Assembly: GCA_030386875.1 (NCBI GenBank)
Contig: CM059579.1
Span: 93,320,383-93,384,382 of the forward strand
Length of the DNA: 64,000 bases
DNA from: Morinoia aosen
Lineage: Eukaryota > Arthropoda > Malacostraca > Amphipoda > Talitridae
Reading direction: 5' to 3'
Below the pieces are notes generated by a model that saw only the letters and a program-made list of their open reading frames with translations, searched no databases and was not told the origin of the DNA. Position numbers and translations under genes: made by a program. This document shows, piece after piece, positions 20,298 through 33,480 of the stretch. Within the stretch, counting starts at the first letter, position 1, and the number at the start of each line of letters is the position of its first letter.

Positions 20298-20950
20298 CTG
20301 CAACATATGCCTACACACCCAAACGACACACCTACACTCCCCACACACCCCCACACGCCTGCATGACACACCTCTACACCCCCACGACACACCTGCACAC
20401 CCCACACACACCCACACACCTGCATGACACCTACACACCCCCACACACCTACATGACACACCTGCACACCCCTACACGACTGCATGACGCACCTACAAAC
20501 CCCTTCACACCTGCAATACATGCCTACACGCCCCTACACACCTGCAATACATGCCTACACGCCCCTACACACCAGCAATACATGCCTACACACCCCCACA
20601 CACCTTCAATACATGCCTACACACCCCCACGCACCTGTATGACACCCCCCACACACCTGCAATATACACCTATACATCTCCGCACACCTGCATGATACAC
20701 CTACACCCCCCCACACACCTGCAATACACCTGCACACCCCAACACTATTACATTACAACCCCACACTTTTGTACACCTGCACACCCCACCACACCTACAT
20801 TACACGCCTGCTCACCCCACCACACCCATAAAACAATTGTACACCCCAACACCCCCACATTACACACTTGCACATCCCAACACACCTATACACACCTGCA
20901 ATACACACCCCCACATACCACGCCTACACATCACATACCTACATAACACA
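20298..20950 (-). repeat. ~31-bp minisatellite carrying an acceptor-like motif
   Basis: Plus strand shows CACACCTGCAATACATGCCT ACACGCCCCTA units; on the minus strand each has TATTGCAGGTGTGTAG, matching the acceptor and first bases of the candidate exon at 20,297. About 20 units, degenerating toward 20,950. Confidence 0.88.
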
Positions 20951-21344
20951 CTACCGCATACCAGTTCTCAACATGTATGTGGAGGACGGCGGACACCAAA
21001 ATGGCGGATAATCGCACGGCGGACACTGTCGTCTTTTTCTCTACAGGAACTGGGCTCACAGAAGCGCTGGGAAAAATACTTTATTTTAAGGGCAAAGTAT
21101 TCTAGTTTCTCCTTCTGTTCGTCAGGATGTTTAGATTTATTAAAAAAAAATTTTAAAATAGAATATTTTCCTTCAGTCATTAATTGGTGCAACATTGACG
21201 CGACAGGGAATGTATTCATGGAGAGACAATGTCTACTGTCTGAGGGGTATTTAGAATTGCCCTAATTTGGGTTATTTTATGCTACCAGAAATGCTTGCCT
21301 ATTTAGAAGTTAGATCTCCGCAACTACCATTGGTAACTTCCACT

Positions 21345-22015
21345 GGTGTCTGGCACTGGTGACTGCCACTGGTGACTGCCACTGGTGACTGCCACTGGTG
21401 ACTTCCACTGGTGACTACCACTGGTGACTACCACTGGTGACTACCACTGGTGACTACCACTGGTGACTACCACTGGTGACTACCACTGGTGACTACCACT
21501 GGTGACAACAACTGGTGACTACCACTGGTGACCACCTGTGGTAACTACCACTGGTGACTACCACTGGTGACTACCACTGGTGACTACCACTGGTGAGTAC
21601 CACTGGTGACTACCACTGGTGACTACCACTGGTGACTACCTCTGGTGACTACCACTGGTGACTACCACTGGTGACTACCATTGGTGACTACCACTGGTGA
21701 CTACCACTGGTGACTACCACTGGTGACTACCACTGGTGACTACCACTGGTGACTACCACTGGTGACTACCACTGGTGAGTACCACTGGTGAGTACCACTG
21801 GTGACTACCACTGGTGACTACCACTGGTGACTACCACTGGTGACTACCACTGGTGACTACCACTGGTGACTACCACTGGTGACTACCACTGGTGACTACC
21901 ACTGGTGACTACCACTGGTGACTACCACTGGTGACTACCACTGCTGACTACCACTGGTGAGTACCACTGGTGACTACCATTGGTGACTACCACTGGTGAC
22001 TACCACTGGAACCTG
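21345..22015. repeat. 13-bp minisatellite CTGGTGACTACCA
   Basis: About 50 units of CTGGTGACTACCA. Each contains ACCACTGGT, a palindrome except for its central base, so single strands can fold at every register. Sparse variants carry GTGAGT, TTGG or CTCTGG. Confidence 0.95.
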
Positions 22016-22034
22016 TCACTCGGAACTTCTTGGC

Positions 22035-22120
22035 ATTAGTCAGCGGTGGCGTTCCTCAGAATCAGTTTTGGGACATCTCCTGTTATTGTTATTTACCGAC
22101 GATATTGCTGAACGTACTTC
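22035..22120 (+). pseudogene. LINE reverse transcriptase relic
   Basis: GTGGCGTTCCTCAG then SVLGHLLLLLFTDDIAE across a frameshift matches the motif B consensus GVPQGSVLGPLLF.LF.ND. Nothing else of the element is clear. It lies just before the target duplication of the 22.3-kb element. Confidence 0.55.
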
Positions 22121-24873
22121 GCTCTTCTGATTTATGCTCTCTGCTGATATTTTCTCCCACCATCCTGATGAAGCCTTTGATACAATAACAAAATACATGA
22201 ACCCGACAATGGGGTTGCCATAGGATGCCCTAAGAGTTACTGAACTTAGGCCCACATGTAGTTATATTCAGGGTTGCGGAGTCGGAGTCGCCGGAGTCGC
22301 ATGTTTTAGGGTGGAGTCAGAGTCGGAGTCGGAATCGCTTCTCTGAAGTGTGGTGGAGCCGGAGTCGGAGTCGCTTTTCCGAATGTGGTGGAATCGGAGT
22401 CGGAGTCGTTCATTCGGGTGTGGTGGAGTCGAGGTTGGAGTCGCTTTTTTTTTTTGGTGTCTTAGATTCTAATTTTGGCTAAAAATTATTTTTAATTGTT
22501 TAAAACCGAAAGTTAACAAAACTGAGTTAGACTACTTAACTGAAAATCTAAAAAAAATACGCGATGTTTTTTTTTATTATTTTGTTTTAAGTTTGAATCA
22601 GCGTATTTATATCTATCACCTAATACCGTCATTGTTATCTAGTCATTGTGGGTTTGCATACCTATATATATATATGATACATACGAGAAAGAAATGTAAT
22701 TGTACTGGAGTAATGATGCATATCTTGTAGTTAAAAAACAAGAATTAGTAATTGAAAGCATTGCAAATTCGTCCTGTGTACTTCTGTTTCATTCATTTCC
22801 CCTTCAATTAGTATATAGGAAGTAGAAAATAGTAGTAAATGTGTTGCAAGTAACTTGTAGAACATTTCAGCTGATGTAATACATTGTACTCACAAAAGGA
22901 GTGGTAACTCTGTACGCTCTTAATGATGCATTGATTGATAATGACTAGCCTTTGCAGAAACCTAAAGTTATGTTCTGATCATAAATATTTCTAGTCTTTA
23001 GGTTATGATTCATTGCCAATGAGTAGTCTTTACCAAAACCTGAAGTTATGGTCTGGTACATAAAGACTGCTAGTTTTCAGGTTAAATTTTCCGAAGAAAG
23101 TGACATTGAGATATCAGCCGTTTATTGATTTAAAGGATGAAATTTAATGACTAAATTACTCGAAATATTTATTTTGAATTCACGTTGATCGGGTGCAATG
23201 TTCCAGTTACATGACCTCCTAGATCTCCTGACATGACTCCACTCGATATCATAATTTGGACACGTGAAGAGCCTTGTTTATGCTACACTCATTGAGTCTG
23301 AGGAAGATCTTGTGGCCAGAATTGCAGTGGCTGCAGGTGAGATCCCTTAATGCCAGACGTATTTCCGAAAATCCAGCAGTCGTTAAGGTTAACATTCGAA
23401 TAGTGCATTGATGTAGGTGGAACACATTTTGAACAATTTTTGTAAAGTAAATTCAAAATAAATATTGCGAGTAATTGTGCCATTAAATTTCATCCTTTAA
23501 ACAATAAACAGCTAATGTCTCACAACCCCGATTTTTTGGGGAAAATTTCATTGAACAAAAATTGTTTATTTGGCTATTTTCTACTTGCTGTGCAATTTCA
23601 TACCTCGTGTTCTGAAACACTCAGTACACATAATTGCGTACACGACCCGTCATAAATGACGGGATTCAATATTGTCTTTATACAAATCTTCCAGACGTGG
23701 ATCATAAAGAAATATATCCATGCTAATAGTACCCGCGATTAAAATATTCTAGTACTTGTGCACTGGTGAAGTTCGCATCACAAATACAGTCATTAAGCAT
23801 CTATATGAGCGTGAAAGGGAGACAGACCAACCAACAAAGACGGACCGCCAATTTTATTTGTTCAATGAAATTTCCTGTTGAAAATCTTTCGTATTTCTGA
23901 TGGCGGATTTGTGGAAGAAAAAGTTTTCTTCAGTTGGCCTCTCTTAGTTCACAGACAAGAATTTGAAACTGTTGAAATTAGTTCTTTCTGTTCTTCATTT
24001 TTTTGTTTTCAACTGCTTCTTATCTTTTCGTTTTTTGTGTTTAAATTTAAACTTTCTATCATTAAGCTTGTTTGAGCTTTTACCAGACCTATATTGACCT
24101 TAAATCGCTTAAATTAATATTACTCGTGACGCTTTGGCGTTCATTAGTTAGATTATCTTTGAGCTTACTCTGCTTGGGTACCATATCGCCCATTTAATAT
24201 TATAAAAGTGGGTCTGGTACCTCTAACTATTTTCTCTTGCGTAAAAAGCAGTCTCTTTCTGCGACCTAAACTCTTCGACCCGGCTCTTAAATAGGCACTT
24301 ATTATTATTCAAGGTAATTAATTGTTAATTAATTTTTAAAACCTTAGTGCTATGTGCAATCTTGCAATAAGATACAATATTCAGCTAGTCGGTGACCAGA
24401 CATCTTAAAACTCTGTCTCTCTACTCAGAACGCCTCTAAAACTTCCTACCGGAGTACCATGCTGATGACCGGCTGCGTCCATTGGTTGTCTTCTATTTTT
24501 AGGGAGTTTCGTTTTTAAAAAACTAACCTTGCGTTAAACAAGATCTTCGGTCTCCATTTTAAAGGAATTTAATAATACACATATTACTGAGGACGCTGCT
24601 GTGCGTACTGTTGAAATCCTCAAGGTACGCCTAACTTGGGTGCTGTTTCTCTTTTTGCGCATCTCGGGAAACGACTTGCTGTTGTTCCCTTGAAGTTCTT
24701 CTGTATTTGAAATAAATGTTCGAGCAGTTTCCTTTACGTTTTAAATCCTAAAATTCCATTGTAATAACATAGGAGAGACTACGCACATGAAATACCGAAA
24801 CCTATTTATTTATTTATTTATTTATTTAAAGGAGACACTTGCCCTTTTATTGCATAAGAACAATCAACACTAT

Positions 24874-25653
24874 GCTGGGTGTCCCACAAAAAGTCGCCAA
24901 CTTTTTAATTGATTATTTCTCCGCTTTAAATTAACATATTTTAATAGTCTTTTATTAAAATTGTGTGAAATTTTGTTTCCTTTTCGAATAATTTAAGTTT
25001 CTGGAAATCAGTTGAATAACCACTTCACATTGATTGATTTACTGAAAGGGGTAGAAAAACTAATTGTTCAAAGGGAAAGTTTGAAAAACAACACTGGTGT
25101 TCTTCTTCATTTCTCAATACCTCCTGTTAAGAATAATTTCATAACGATGCATCCTACATACCACCAAGTATTTAAGCCCTCTGAGAGGTTTCAAGTTTCA
25201 AGAGTTTTCAATAATAATGTTTGAAGAACTGAAAGAAAACGGTGAAAAAATGCGTAAAACTCTTCGTTCAATGGTGGCTAGAAGTAATACTTGCCTTGAG
25301 AGAAATAGAGGGTATGTCGAAGGATACTAAATTACTTTATTTGTTTAAATGTTATTTACGGTAATGATTAATTACTCTTTTATATTTTTGTTTGTTTGGT
25401 TTCATGGAAAGTACAAAATAAGGAAGAGTATCAATATTGTTTTAAAAACTTTTCCTTTGAACAATTAGTTTTTCTACCTTTTTCAGTAAATTGATCACTG
25501 TAAAGTGGTTATTCAACCGATTTTCAAAAACTTAAATTATTCGAAAAGGAAACAAAATTTACTACATTTTGAAAAAAGACAATTCAAATATGTAAATTTA
25601 AAGCAGAGATATAATTAATCAACAATCGGGGACATTTTTGTGGGGCACCCTGT
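24874..25653. mobile_element. Palindromic mariner-like element with transposase C-terminus
   Basis: Ends CTGGGTGTCCCACAAAAA and TTTTTGTGGGGCACCCTG; arms of about 250 bp are inverted copies (for example GAAAAACTAATTGTTCAAA and its complement). Between the arms at 25,217-25,330 a 37-codon frame MFEELKENGEKMRKTLRSM, ending NRGYVEGY, resembles the C-terminus of DDE_3-type transposases. A (TTTA)n microsatellite lies just upstream (24,800). Confidence 0.7.
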
Positions 25654-27572
25654 ATAATGAAAATCCAGGTGTCCGTCAATTTATAAATAAGTACATGTTC
25701 TCGCGCGTAATTTCCCCTATGTTATTACAATGGGAATCTGCTTGCTTGGACATTATCATAAATACCATTGAAATATCATGAAAAACCTGCCATCTGCTCA
25801 CTTTTGTTTATAAGTGAAAAACATTGTGTGAAAATCGAATCTATTTTAAAAAAAATGCGGCTTATCGCAGTAAAAAGGTATGGCAAATTTTTCAAAAACT
25901 TCTTGGCCGACAATATTTTAAATTATAATACACAGGTGTTGCATGACGTTATTATTTTATCATTATCAATGCGTCTGCGACGTTCTTAAAGATACTTTAT
26001 GACCGTAACTGTGATACGAATTTTACCAGTGCACACCCAATTGAAAATCATGGACGTATCACCGGTGGGTTAAGGACGTGACGGTCAATTATGTGCGATT
26101 TATAGGCTGGTCGGCCTACTCTGCATTAACACTCCTTCAACGCGCTTTAAACTACCCGCGGTCGATTTCGGACGTGAAATTCATTGTTGGCCATGGACGA
26201 TTTGAAGGAACAAAATTTTCAGTTGGGGAATGGCCTTAACATTTGAGTGCGGCCATCCGTGGTTTACAGCCTTACAAATGTATGCTGCCGGTAGTGTGCT
26301 GCAGCCTGCCGGTACGCGTCGCGATCAACGACGATCTGTTAGACTTAGTTTACGACTGTAAGTCATCGAGTGACGTACTGGAAGTTACGGTTTTTGCAAT
26401 CGCGATTGCTGGTGTGAGTTTTCCTTGTGTATGTGTTCTTTGCAATTATTGCATTAGATAAACGGTGATTTAGAGTTGCATCATCATGCCAAAAACGTGT
26501 TTTTTGATTGTTCATCGGGATGTTGAGGCCATCGACAGTTACTCTCATCTTAAGATTTTCGCATTAGTCTACGAGCTCAAGCTGAGTTCAAATTTGTAAA
26601 CACAGTTGTGTGAAGTGTTGTTCGTCCAACTGTTTTGAAATTAGAGCAGTGGTATTCATGTCAAAGTACTCTGGATAGATTATTGAACAAGTTTACAGCA
26701 CAGTTCACATTCACTTGATTCATTTGCAAGTTATATCCACGAACATTGGAAGCATGTAGAAGATGAGTCATTGTGCAGGTGGGTCATTTTATGTCGTAAT
26801 TATTGTTATGCCTTTCATGATGGACATTTTTTATTCATCTTTTTACTGTCCATGTCAGCTTGTCTTTCTGTCTTCAACTGTTCTCTTATTTAATTTTTTT
26901 CAAGATTTTTAATTCTGTGCATCAAGCCCTGTGCAACAGTGCACCCTATCTATCATTTGAGGGTATGGTTTATTGTAAATACTTTTTTGGTAGATAATTG
27001 CGCTAGCTAATTGTGCTCTAGTTTTTTTCCTAAAACCGCATTAGTAATGCAAGAAAATTCTTTTGTGCTATTCTTTACCTATATTTTCTATTTGGTTCGC
27101 TAATGAAATATTTTGCAGAGTTTAAAATTGTTATATAAAATGTTGTTCAGCATCCAGCCGATAAACAAGCACATTCATTCAATTTTAAGTGCCTACGTAT
27201 GTAATTTATGAATGATGCGTTTCTTTTGCAAAATTTTTTTTTGCTGGTTCATAGGTCACCCAGATAAGGTAGGGTACTGAAAACTTACATTGTAACTCTA
27301 ATTTCATTTGTTATGTTCCTTAATGATATTTAAAGTGTTTCTTGCTGGCAAATCATTTCTATGTTGTCTAAAGATTTGAGAGATCTATCAAGAATACTAT
27401 ATATATATATTTATATATATATACATATAATGTACATTGTACATGAGTGTTGAAAAGGCACTCAGTGCACTCGATTTGATATATCTATATCAAGAAAAAA
27501 TAAAATGTGACATATTTTATTTATTTATTTTTTGATGTATAGATATATGAAGAATGATGTATATATATATAA

Positions 27573-27919
27573 AGGGTGTTGTGTAATTCGATGGACATAG
27601 TTTAACCAAATTCTGAAAAATGCAAAATAAAACGATTTTCATGAGTGACAAAAGCCTCAAAACTTCTTTGTTTTCGAGAAATGATGACCTGAAATAATTT
27701 TAGATTCCGTAAGAATGGGTTTGACGTGCAGCCAACGAGTAAAAACTAACTTCTTTGGCGCGCGCTTCAGGCTATTCCTACGGGAATCTATAATTATTTC
27801 AGGTCATCATTTCTCGAAAACAAAGAAGTTTTGAGGTTTTTGTCACTCATAAAAATCGTTTTATATTTGCGTTTTTGTGTATTTGGTTAAATTATCTGCA
27901 TCGTAAACCACAACACCCT
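27573..27919. mobile_element. Palindromic MITE, 347 bp
   Basis: Terminal AGGGTGTTGTG and CACAACACCCT. Arms share GTTTTCGAGAAATGATGACC and its complement, and AAAACTTCTTTG. It is flanked by TA-rich DNA, consistent with a TA target. It directly abuts the next element. Confidence 0.75.
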
Positions 27920-27926
27920 GTATATA

Positions 27927-28790
27927 CTGGGTGTCCCACAAAAATGTCCCCGACTTTTGGATTGATTATACCTCCGCTTTCAATTAACATGTTTAAAATG
28001 TATCTTTTTCCCAATGCAATGAATTTTGTTCGGATAATTTAAGTTTTTGAAGATCGTTTATCAACCACTTTACAGTGATCGATTTACTGAAACAGGTGGA
28101 AAAACTAATTGTTGAAAGGAAAAGTTTTCAAGACGACACTTGTGTTCTTCATTTCTCAATACTGTACACTATTTACTTCCTTATTTCATCATTTGAAGGC
28201 ACCTAAAATGCAACTCACTAACGATCAAAGAATTTTCATCGTATTAGAATATGAAACAATGACAAACTGAAAAGTTAGATGAGCGTTTAATTTTCTTTCT
28301 AATTTTCTAACTCTGCGATACACAGTTTTCTTATCGGTCGAGTGCCTTTCTGAGAATTTTTCATTAATTGCTGTTCGAACTTTTCCACACTTTTTCGTTG
28401 CTTCATATTCCAATACGATAAAAATTCTTTGATCGTTAGTGAACTGCATTTTAGTTGACTTCAAATAATGAAACAAGGGATCAAATAACCTCTCAGAGGG
28501 TTTAAATATTTGGTGTTATGTAGGATATAATTATTTTCAACGGTAGGTATTTAGAAATGATAAACACCAGTGTTGTTTTTAAAATCTTTCGTTTGAACAA
28601 TTAGTTTTTCTACCTCTTTTAGTAAATCCATCGCTGTTCAGTGGTTATTAAACTATTTCTAAGAAATTAGACTATTCGAAACGGAAACAAAATTTACTAC
28701 ATTGTGAAAAAAAGACATTTCAAATATGTTAAACCAAAGCGGAGACATAATCAATTAAAAACTCGCGGACATTTTTGTGGGACACGCGAT
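27927..28790. mobile_element. Palindromic mariner-like element with DUF4817-type N-terminus
   Basis: Ends CTGGGTGTCCCACAAAAATG and the complement at 28,770-28,788, with inverted arms as in the 24.9-kb element. The coding start itself is duplicated in inverted orientation (28,208-28,255 against 28,400-28,455). Confidence 0.7.
28225..28476 (-). pseudogene. DUF4817-type helix-turn-helix N-terminus
   Basis: Minus strand reads MQFTNDQRIFIVLEYEATKK, then CGKVRTAINEKF.ERHSTDKK and TVYRRVRKLERK. This pattern (FT..QR.FIV..Y..TK...V...F...F......S..T.YR.V.K.E) is that of the DUF4817 HTH domain, common in arthropod transposase-like proteins. It runs into the opposite palindrome arm, so the catalytic domain is lost. 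Confidence 0.65.
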
Positions 28791-28802
28791 GTAATGTAGA
28801 CG

Positions 28803-29420
28803 CTCCGCAGAAGGATACAACTATTGTATCTTTGGGAACTAGCGCTTCCATGGAGGAAAATTTGAGGACTTGAGCTAAGAGTTAGGTAGGCCTTCTTTTT
28901 GTTGAAATAAAATGTATTCTGTTATGTTGAGGACCACTTATTTTCGGTTCACTGATGTCCTGTTTTTTAGCACCTACTACTTTCTTCTTCAACTTTGATC
29001 TTGTTTCATAAACTTTTTTTTCAACTTACTGTTTTTAAACCCTTTCCGCACAGATTCCGCGTTCCCTTTAAAACGTTGACTACGTTTGTGCGATTGCTAC
29101 GGTTGTTTCGGTTAAGTTGTGAGTAGCAGAATTTAGAAACCGACTGTAATACTCAAAAGCACTCTTGGCCTTTATAGAAAGTGTGAAAAATTTAAGTGTA
29201 CGATCATTTTAACTGGAATGCTGAAATTAATTCTGAAAAAGGAAGTGAAATTATGGAAATGCTATTCATTTATGCCGGTGTGCAAGTGAGCAATTTACTT
29301 AGTGGTACACATATGTCCCAAAGCGTAGTCCACGTGTTGCCTCCACACTAAATGGTGTCTCCCTTTTGCTCTCTTTGGATCGCATTGTTGCGGATAGGGA
29401 GGCTTAAACGAACCAATAAT
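28803..29420 (+). repeat. Dispersed repeat family, copy at 28.8 kb
   Basis: Shares GATACAACTATTGTAT, GAACTAGCGCT, TTAGGTAGGCCTTCTTTTTG, TTTTCGGTTCACTGATGTCC and AGCACCTACTACTTTCTTCT with copies at 55.39, 57.42 and 58.63 kb, and with the 5' part of the 13.9-kb LINE. The far end carries ACACTAAATGGTG and GGATAGGGAGGCT, also shared. It may be the 5' region of a LINE family or a separate SINE-like element. Confidence 0.65.
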
Positions 29421-29714
29421 CTAATCTATAATGTAAACGAGCGTTGAAAGGGAACTTTGTGATATGGAAATTTCATTCCCATTCTTATGTTTATGTAGTT
29501 GATATTTGTTTGTTATATGCAGCATTTTGATCGTATTGTGCTTTTATGTTTAATGCCTATATTATTTTGGTGTGCCATTGGTGGGAAGGCTGTGATTTAA
29601 TGGAAGTAAGATATTCATGTAAATTTTTATTAAGAGATGGTTTAACTTTTGTGGTAAAAGTTGAAGAAAGAGCGGGATTCTATGTCCTTTCTAATATATT
29701 GTCTTATGTACCTG

Positions 29715-29870
29715 AGCTCCCAGTTGCACGTGCATCGATCTCATTGGATGTACAATATTGTACTGAGCTTAATGGGTCAATACATTCACAATGCATTGAG
29801 TGTGAATGTATTGCAAGATCCAAAGCTTCCAGTGCAATATTGTACACCCCGTGAGGCGAGGCACGTGCAA
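29715..29870. repeat. Hairpin-forming inverted repeat
   Basis: CTCCCAGTTGCACGTGC, TGTACAATATTGTACTGAGC and CAATACATTCACAATGCA recur as complements immediately after (29,790-29,870). No ORF survives; probably a small palindromic MITE. Confidence 0.6.
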
Positions 29871-32800
29871 CCGGGAGCGATTTTTTAACCTATAATCCAT
29901 GGACGGCCAGCCGCGATTCGAATTTGGTTCTGAGGCGGTAAACGACCGTTAGGTAAGGCGGAACAACGGCGATTCGCGTGCAGTTTTGTGTCCGAAAAAG
30001 TGGACATTTGACCCTTAAACCGCGCGTAATACAACTAAAATACGCCTAGGAACCGACGCGTACTCACCGGCGAAACGTCCTTGATTTTCAATTGGGCAAG
30101 TACGAGAATCCTGTTAATCGCGGGTACTATTAGGATGGATATATTTGTTTGTCATTTTTATCTTGAGATTTTTTTAAAACGATACCACTGAATCCCGTCA
30201 TTTTTGACCAATCATGTACACTAGTATCTTGATTATTAACATTCTGTAGTCAATTTCAACGTCGTTCGTTAATAAAGAATATAATGAACGTATGCACAGG
30301 TTTCAACACCTGCAACCGTCTACTACTAAGAATGACCGTCGTGTGTTTATTTATACGTTTCGTGTCACGCTCTAAAGAATCGATAGGAAGAAGTTAGCAC
30401 TGGCAGTCTTGGTTTTAGTTCACGGTCAATTAATACACTCATTTTCGCTGTAAAAGTGCTCTATACTATGTCTCTTTCAAAACAATTATAGAGATTCAGA
30501 GCCTTATTTACTCGAGTCCGCATTGTGGATACCGAGTTCGGCAGGGTATTGTATATTACAATGTACTGTATTGCATATTACAATATACTGTATTCCAATA
30601 CATTTTATTGCATAGTACAATATACATGCACAAGCTCGCAGTTGCTTTCAGTAATGCTGAATTTCTTTATGTAGGATACGACACGAATGGCTAAAACTAC
30701 TTCTCTTGCGGCTCAAAAATACTGTGTTCTGAGTGTTCATTACTTTAATAAGAAAGTTAAGCTACCTCTGGAGTCTGGAATGAGCTTAAGCATCGAAACT
30801 CCACTCAAACGAAAATTTGTTGAAGAAAGGTATTGAATCCGTTAATTTTTGACGGTCCGTGTACACTAGTTAAGAAATAAAATATTCATCTTATAAATTA
30901 TGAATAGGTGGAGCTGGATTCATAAAATTGTGAATAGGCGGAGTCGGTGTCGGAGTCGCCAAGTTCTGGAAAAGTGGAGTCGGAGTCGGAGTAGTCAAAT
31001 TCTGAAAAGGTGGAGTCGGAGTCGGAGTCGCCAAATTCTTAAAAGATGGAGTCGGAGTCGCCAAATTCTGGGAAGGTGGAGTCGGAGTCGGAGTCGGAGT
31101 CGCAAGTTTATTCCTCCGACTCCGCAACCCTGGTTATATCTCAACCTGTCCTGTGTGATGTGTAGTTCTGAGTAACATCTCTACTCTTGTGCTGCTCGTG
31201 GAAATAATGCAAATTGTTTATTGCGCTCCAATTGTAGAATTTAGCAAAGAAGTTCGGTTTTTTTAAATAAGTTGTCTGGGCAAAAAATACACATTTGAAT
31301 GTCGGGAATAACTGATCTTTAATTATATTGAATGACTTAGTTTTTTTAATGAACGAATTTTATTGTAAGAAAGATAAATAAAAATTATGAAAATTTAAGA
31401 AAGCCGCTTCAGAAGTGATGTGTTTCAAATTAATGTAAATGACTGCTGTATTGCAGCTTAATGGTTATTGTAGAGTTAATTATGATTACATGATTACTGA
31501 TTATCACAGCTAAATGACCATTGTAGAGTTAAATTTTTTCTAGGGAATGTTAGAGAATACCGGGGAACTTTTTTTGCCCCAACATCTTACCCAACGGTGA
31601 ACTTGCTTGGAAATAGTAATTTTCCAAAGAAAAAAATACATTAAAACGCATTTTTGCTTTTTCCTTTAAAACTAAGAAACCCATATGCTTAAAACCAAAA
31701 AAAACTATTCCTATACAACCTTTTAATACCTAATCTCTTTTGAAACCTAAACCCCTATTCATCTAAAAATCTTAAACCCTTAGGGAAATAAAAATTTATC
31801 AACATAAAGCTTAACAAACTATGTTTTTGACGCCCTTGAACTTGAACTTGAAATTTAGGGCCGACAGTGTCGGGGCATTTGTAACGGCCTACAATTCTCT
31901 CCTCAATACTCACAATATTCACACAAAGGGTTCAGCGTCTGTGTACCAGACTTGTCCAATAAACTACTCAGGATCCCCCAATCCTTGTCACAAACTGCCA
32001 TCAGACGGCATCACTGGGATAACCAGTACGTCATGACACCATCCCCAGGCATGGTAGGTCATTACAGCCCACTTTACATGACTGGCTCATACCAATCACT
32101 GTCTTTTACTCCAGGCACGCACAAGAAAAACTTTCAATAGCTTCAATGATACTCAAATTACACTCCTGATCCAATCCAACAATACAGCTTATACCGCAAT
32201 CATCTTCAGCACATCTGGCATAGAAGATATCCCTACGCGTGTCTGCTGCGGGGAGCTGCGGTGCTGGGGCGGGGCTGGGGTGGCGGGGCTGGGAATTTCG
32301 GAAATCTGTTAGTCAACCTGGCCACTTGCGCTCTCCTGCATAGATGTTGTGGGGGCGTGATGTGTTGTGTTGCACATTTTGATGTTGAGACAGCCGTTGC
32401 CCAATTGAGACACACTCGGAATTACGTTTTTAATGCGAAACAGATGGAATGTCATTCATATATACCGGTACGCGAATGAACAATTTAGCGAACGGTGCAC
32501 ATATTGCCCAATACGCTGGAACGGTGTTAAAAGTGCTAACGCTGTAGTTTGTAAAATATTAAGTGCTGAAAGGCTGAAATAAGTTTCATTGAAAAGAGGA
32601 GGATTTAAAGATTTATTTCATTGACATAACTTTGCTCATTTGTCCCACCATAAGGAGTGACCAAGAATTAACACGGTGAGGATTTTAATTAACGATGAAA
32701 AATTGAAGTCAGTAGAAAATTGTCTGCTGGGACACAGGTAAAGAAAACCACTGTTCATTTTGTTCTCAAAAAAACTCTTCATTTACAACCACATCAAATG

Positions 32801-33182
32801 TAATATCAAGAAATCTCACAGCACGATAGAGATCGGAGGTTGTTATTTTGCCCCGGAATTAAAACATGAGTTCTGATCAAATATTCATGCATAAAATAAT
32901 TTCTTATGATGCGTGTCACATGTATTTATAAGATAAGGTAAATAGACAAAATTATAAAAATAAAATTTAAGTTTAAATTCTACTCTTTATAATGGAACCC
33001 ATTTAAGCCTTCCAGCACTAATATTTTACAAACTACACCATTTTAAAATCGGCTACGTTGCTAGCAGAACTAGTATATCTCTGCTATATTCCCATACTCC
33101 CATTTCCGTACCATATCTAACGCCTCACCCCTATCGGGCACAGCCGGCGTACCCGTGCCCCGTCACAGCGGCCGCCACCAAA

Positions 33183-33480
33183 GCGTTGTGTTGCGGGCGG
33201 TGGAGGCTTGATTGTGTTGCAGGCGGTGGAGGCTTGGTTGTGTTGCGGGCGGTGGAGGCTTGGTTGTGTTGCAGGCGGTGGAGGCTTGGTTGTGTTGCAG
33301 GTGGTGGAGGCTTGGTTGTGTTGCACGCGGTGGAGGCTTGGTTGTGTTGCAGGCGGTGGAGGCTTGGTTGTGTTGCTGGTGGTGGAGGCTTGGTTGTGTT
33401 GCACGCGGTGGAGGCTTGGTGTGTTGCAGGCGGTAGAGACATGGTTGGGTTACAGGTGGTGGAGACTTGGTTGGGTTTCA
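33183..33480. repeat. ~26-bp minisatellite GTTGCAGGCGGTGGAGGCTTG
   Basis: About 11 units of GGCGGTGGAGGCTTGGTTGT GTTGCA; Trp/Gly- and Pro-rich open frames through it are spurious. 31,140-33,180 upstream shows no recognisable gene. Confidence 0.9.

Larger units (their letters stand above)
22269..31132. mobile_element. 8.9-kb hAT-like element without its own transposase
   Basis: The left end CAGGGTTGCGGAGTCGGAG (22,269) and right end CTCCGACTCCGCAACCCTG (to 31,132) are perfect inverted 19-mers. Flanks GTTATATT (22,261-22,268) and GTTATATC (31,133-31,140) match 7/8. Both ends have arrays of GGAGTCGGAGTCG (22,275-22,445; 30,935-31,105). CAGGG termini plus an 8-bp duplication are hAT hallmarks. 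No hAT transposase is readable; the interior holds palindromic MITEs and long inverted arms (23.6-23.8 and 26.0-26.2 kb against 29.9-30.2 kb). Two independent copies with a chance flank match are the alternative. Confidence 0.7.

Noticed and set aside
20135..20946. Thr/Pro/His-rich 130-186-residue frames on the plus strand
   Set aside because: They are repeat translations of the ~31-bp minisatellite; only the short minus-strand exon at its edge has splice-site support.
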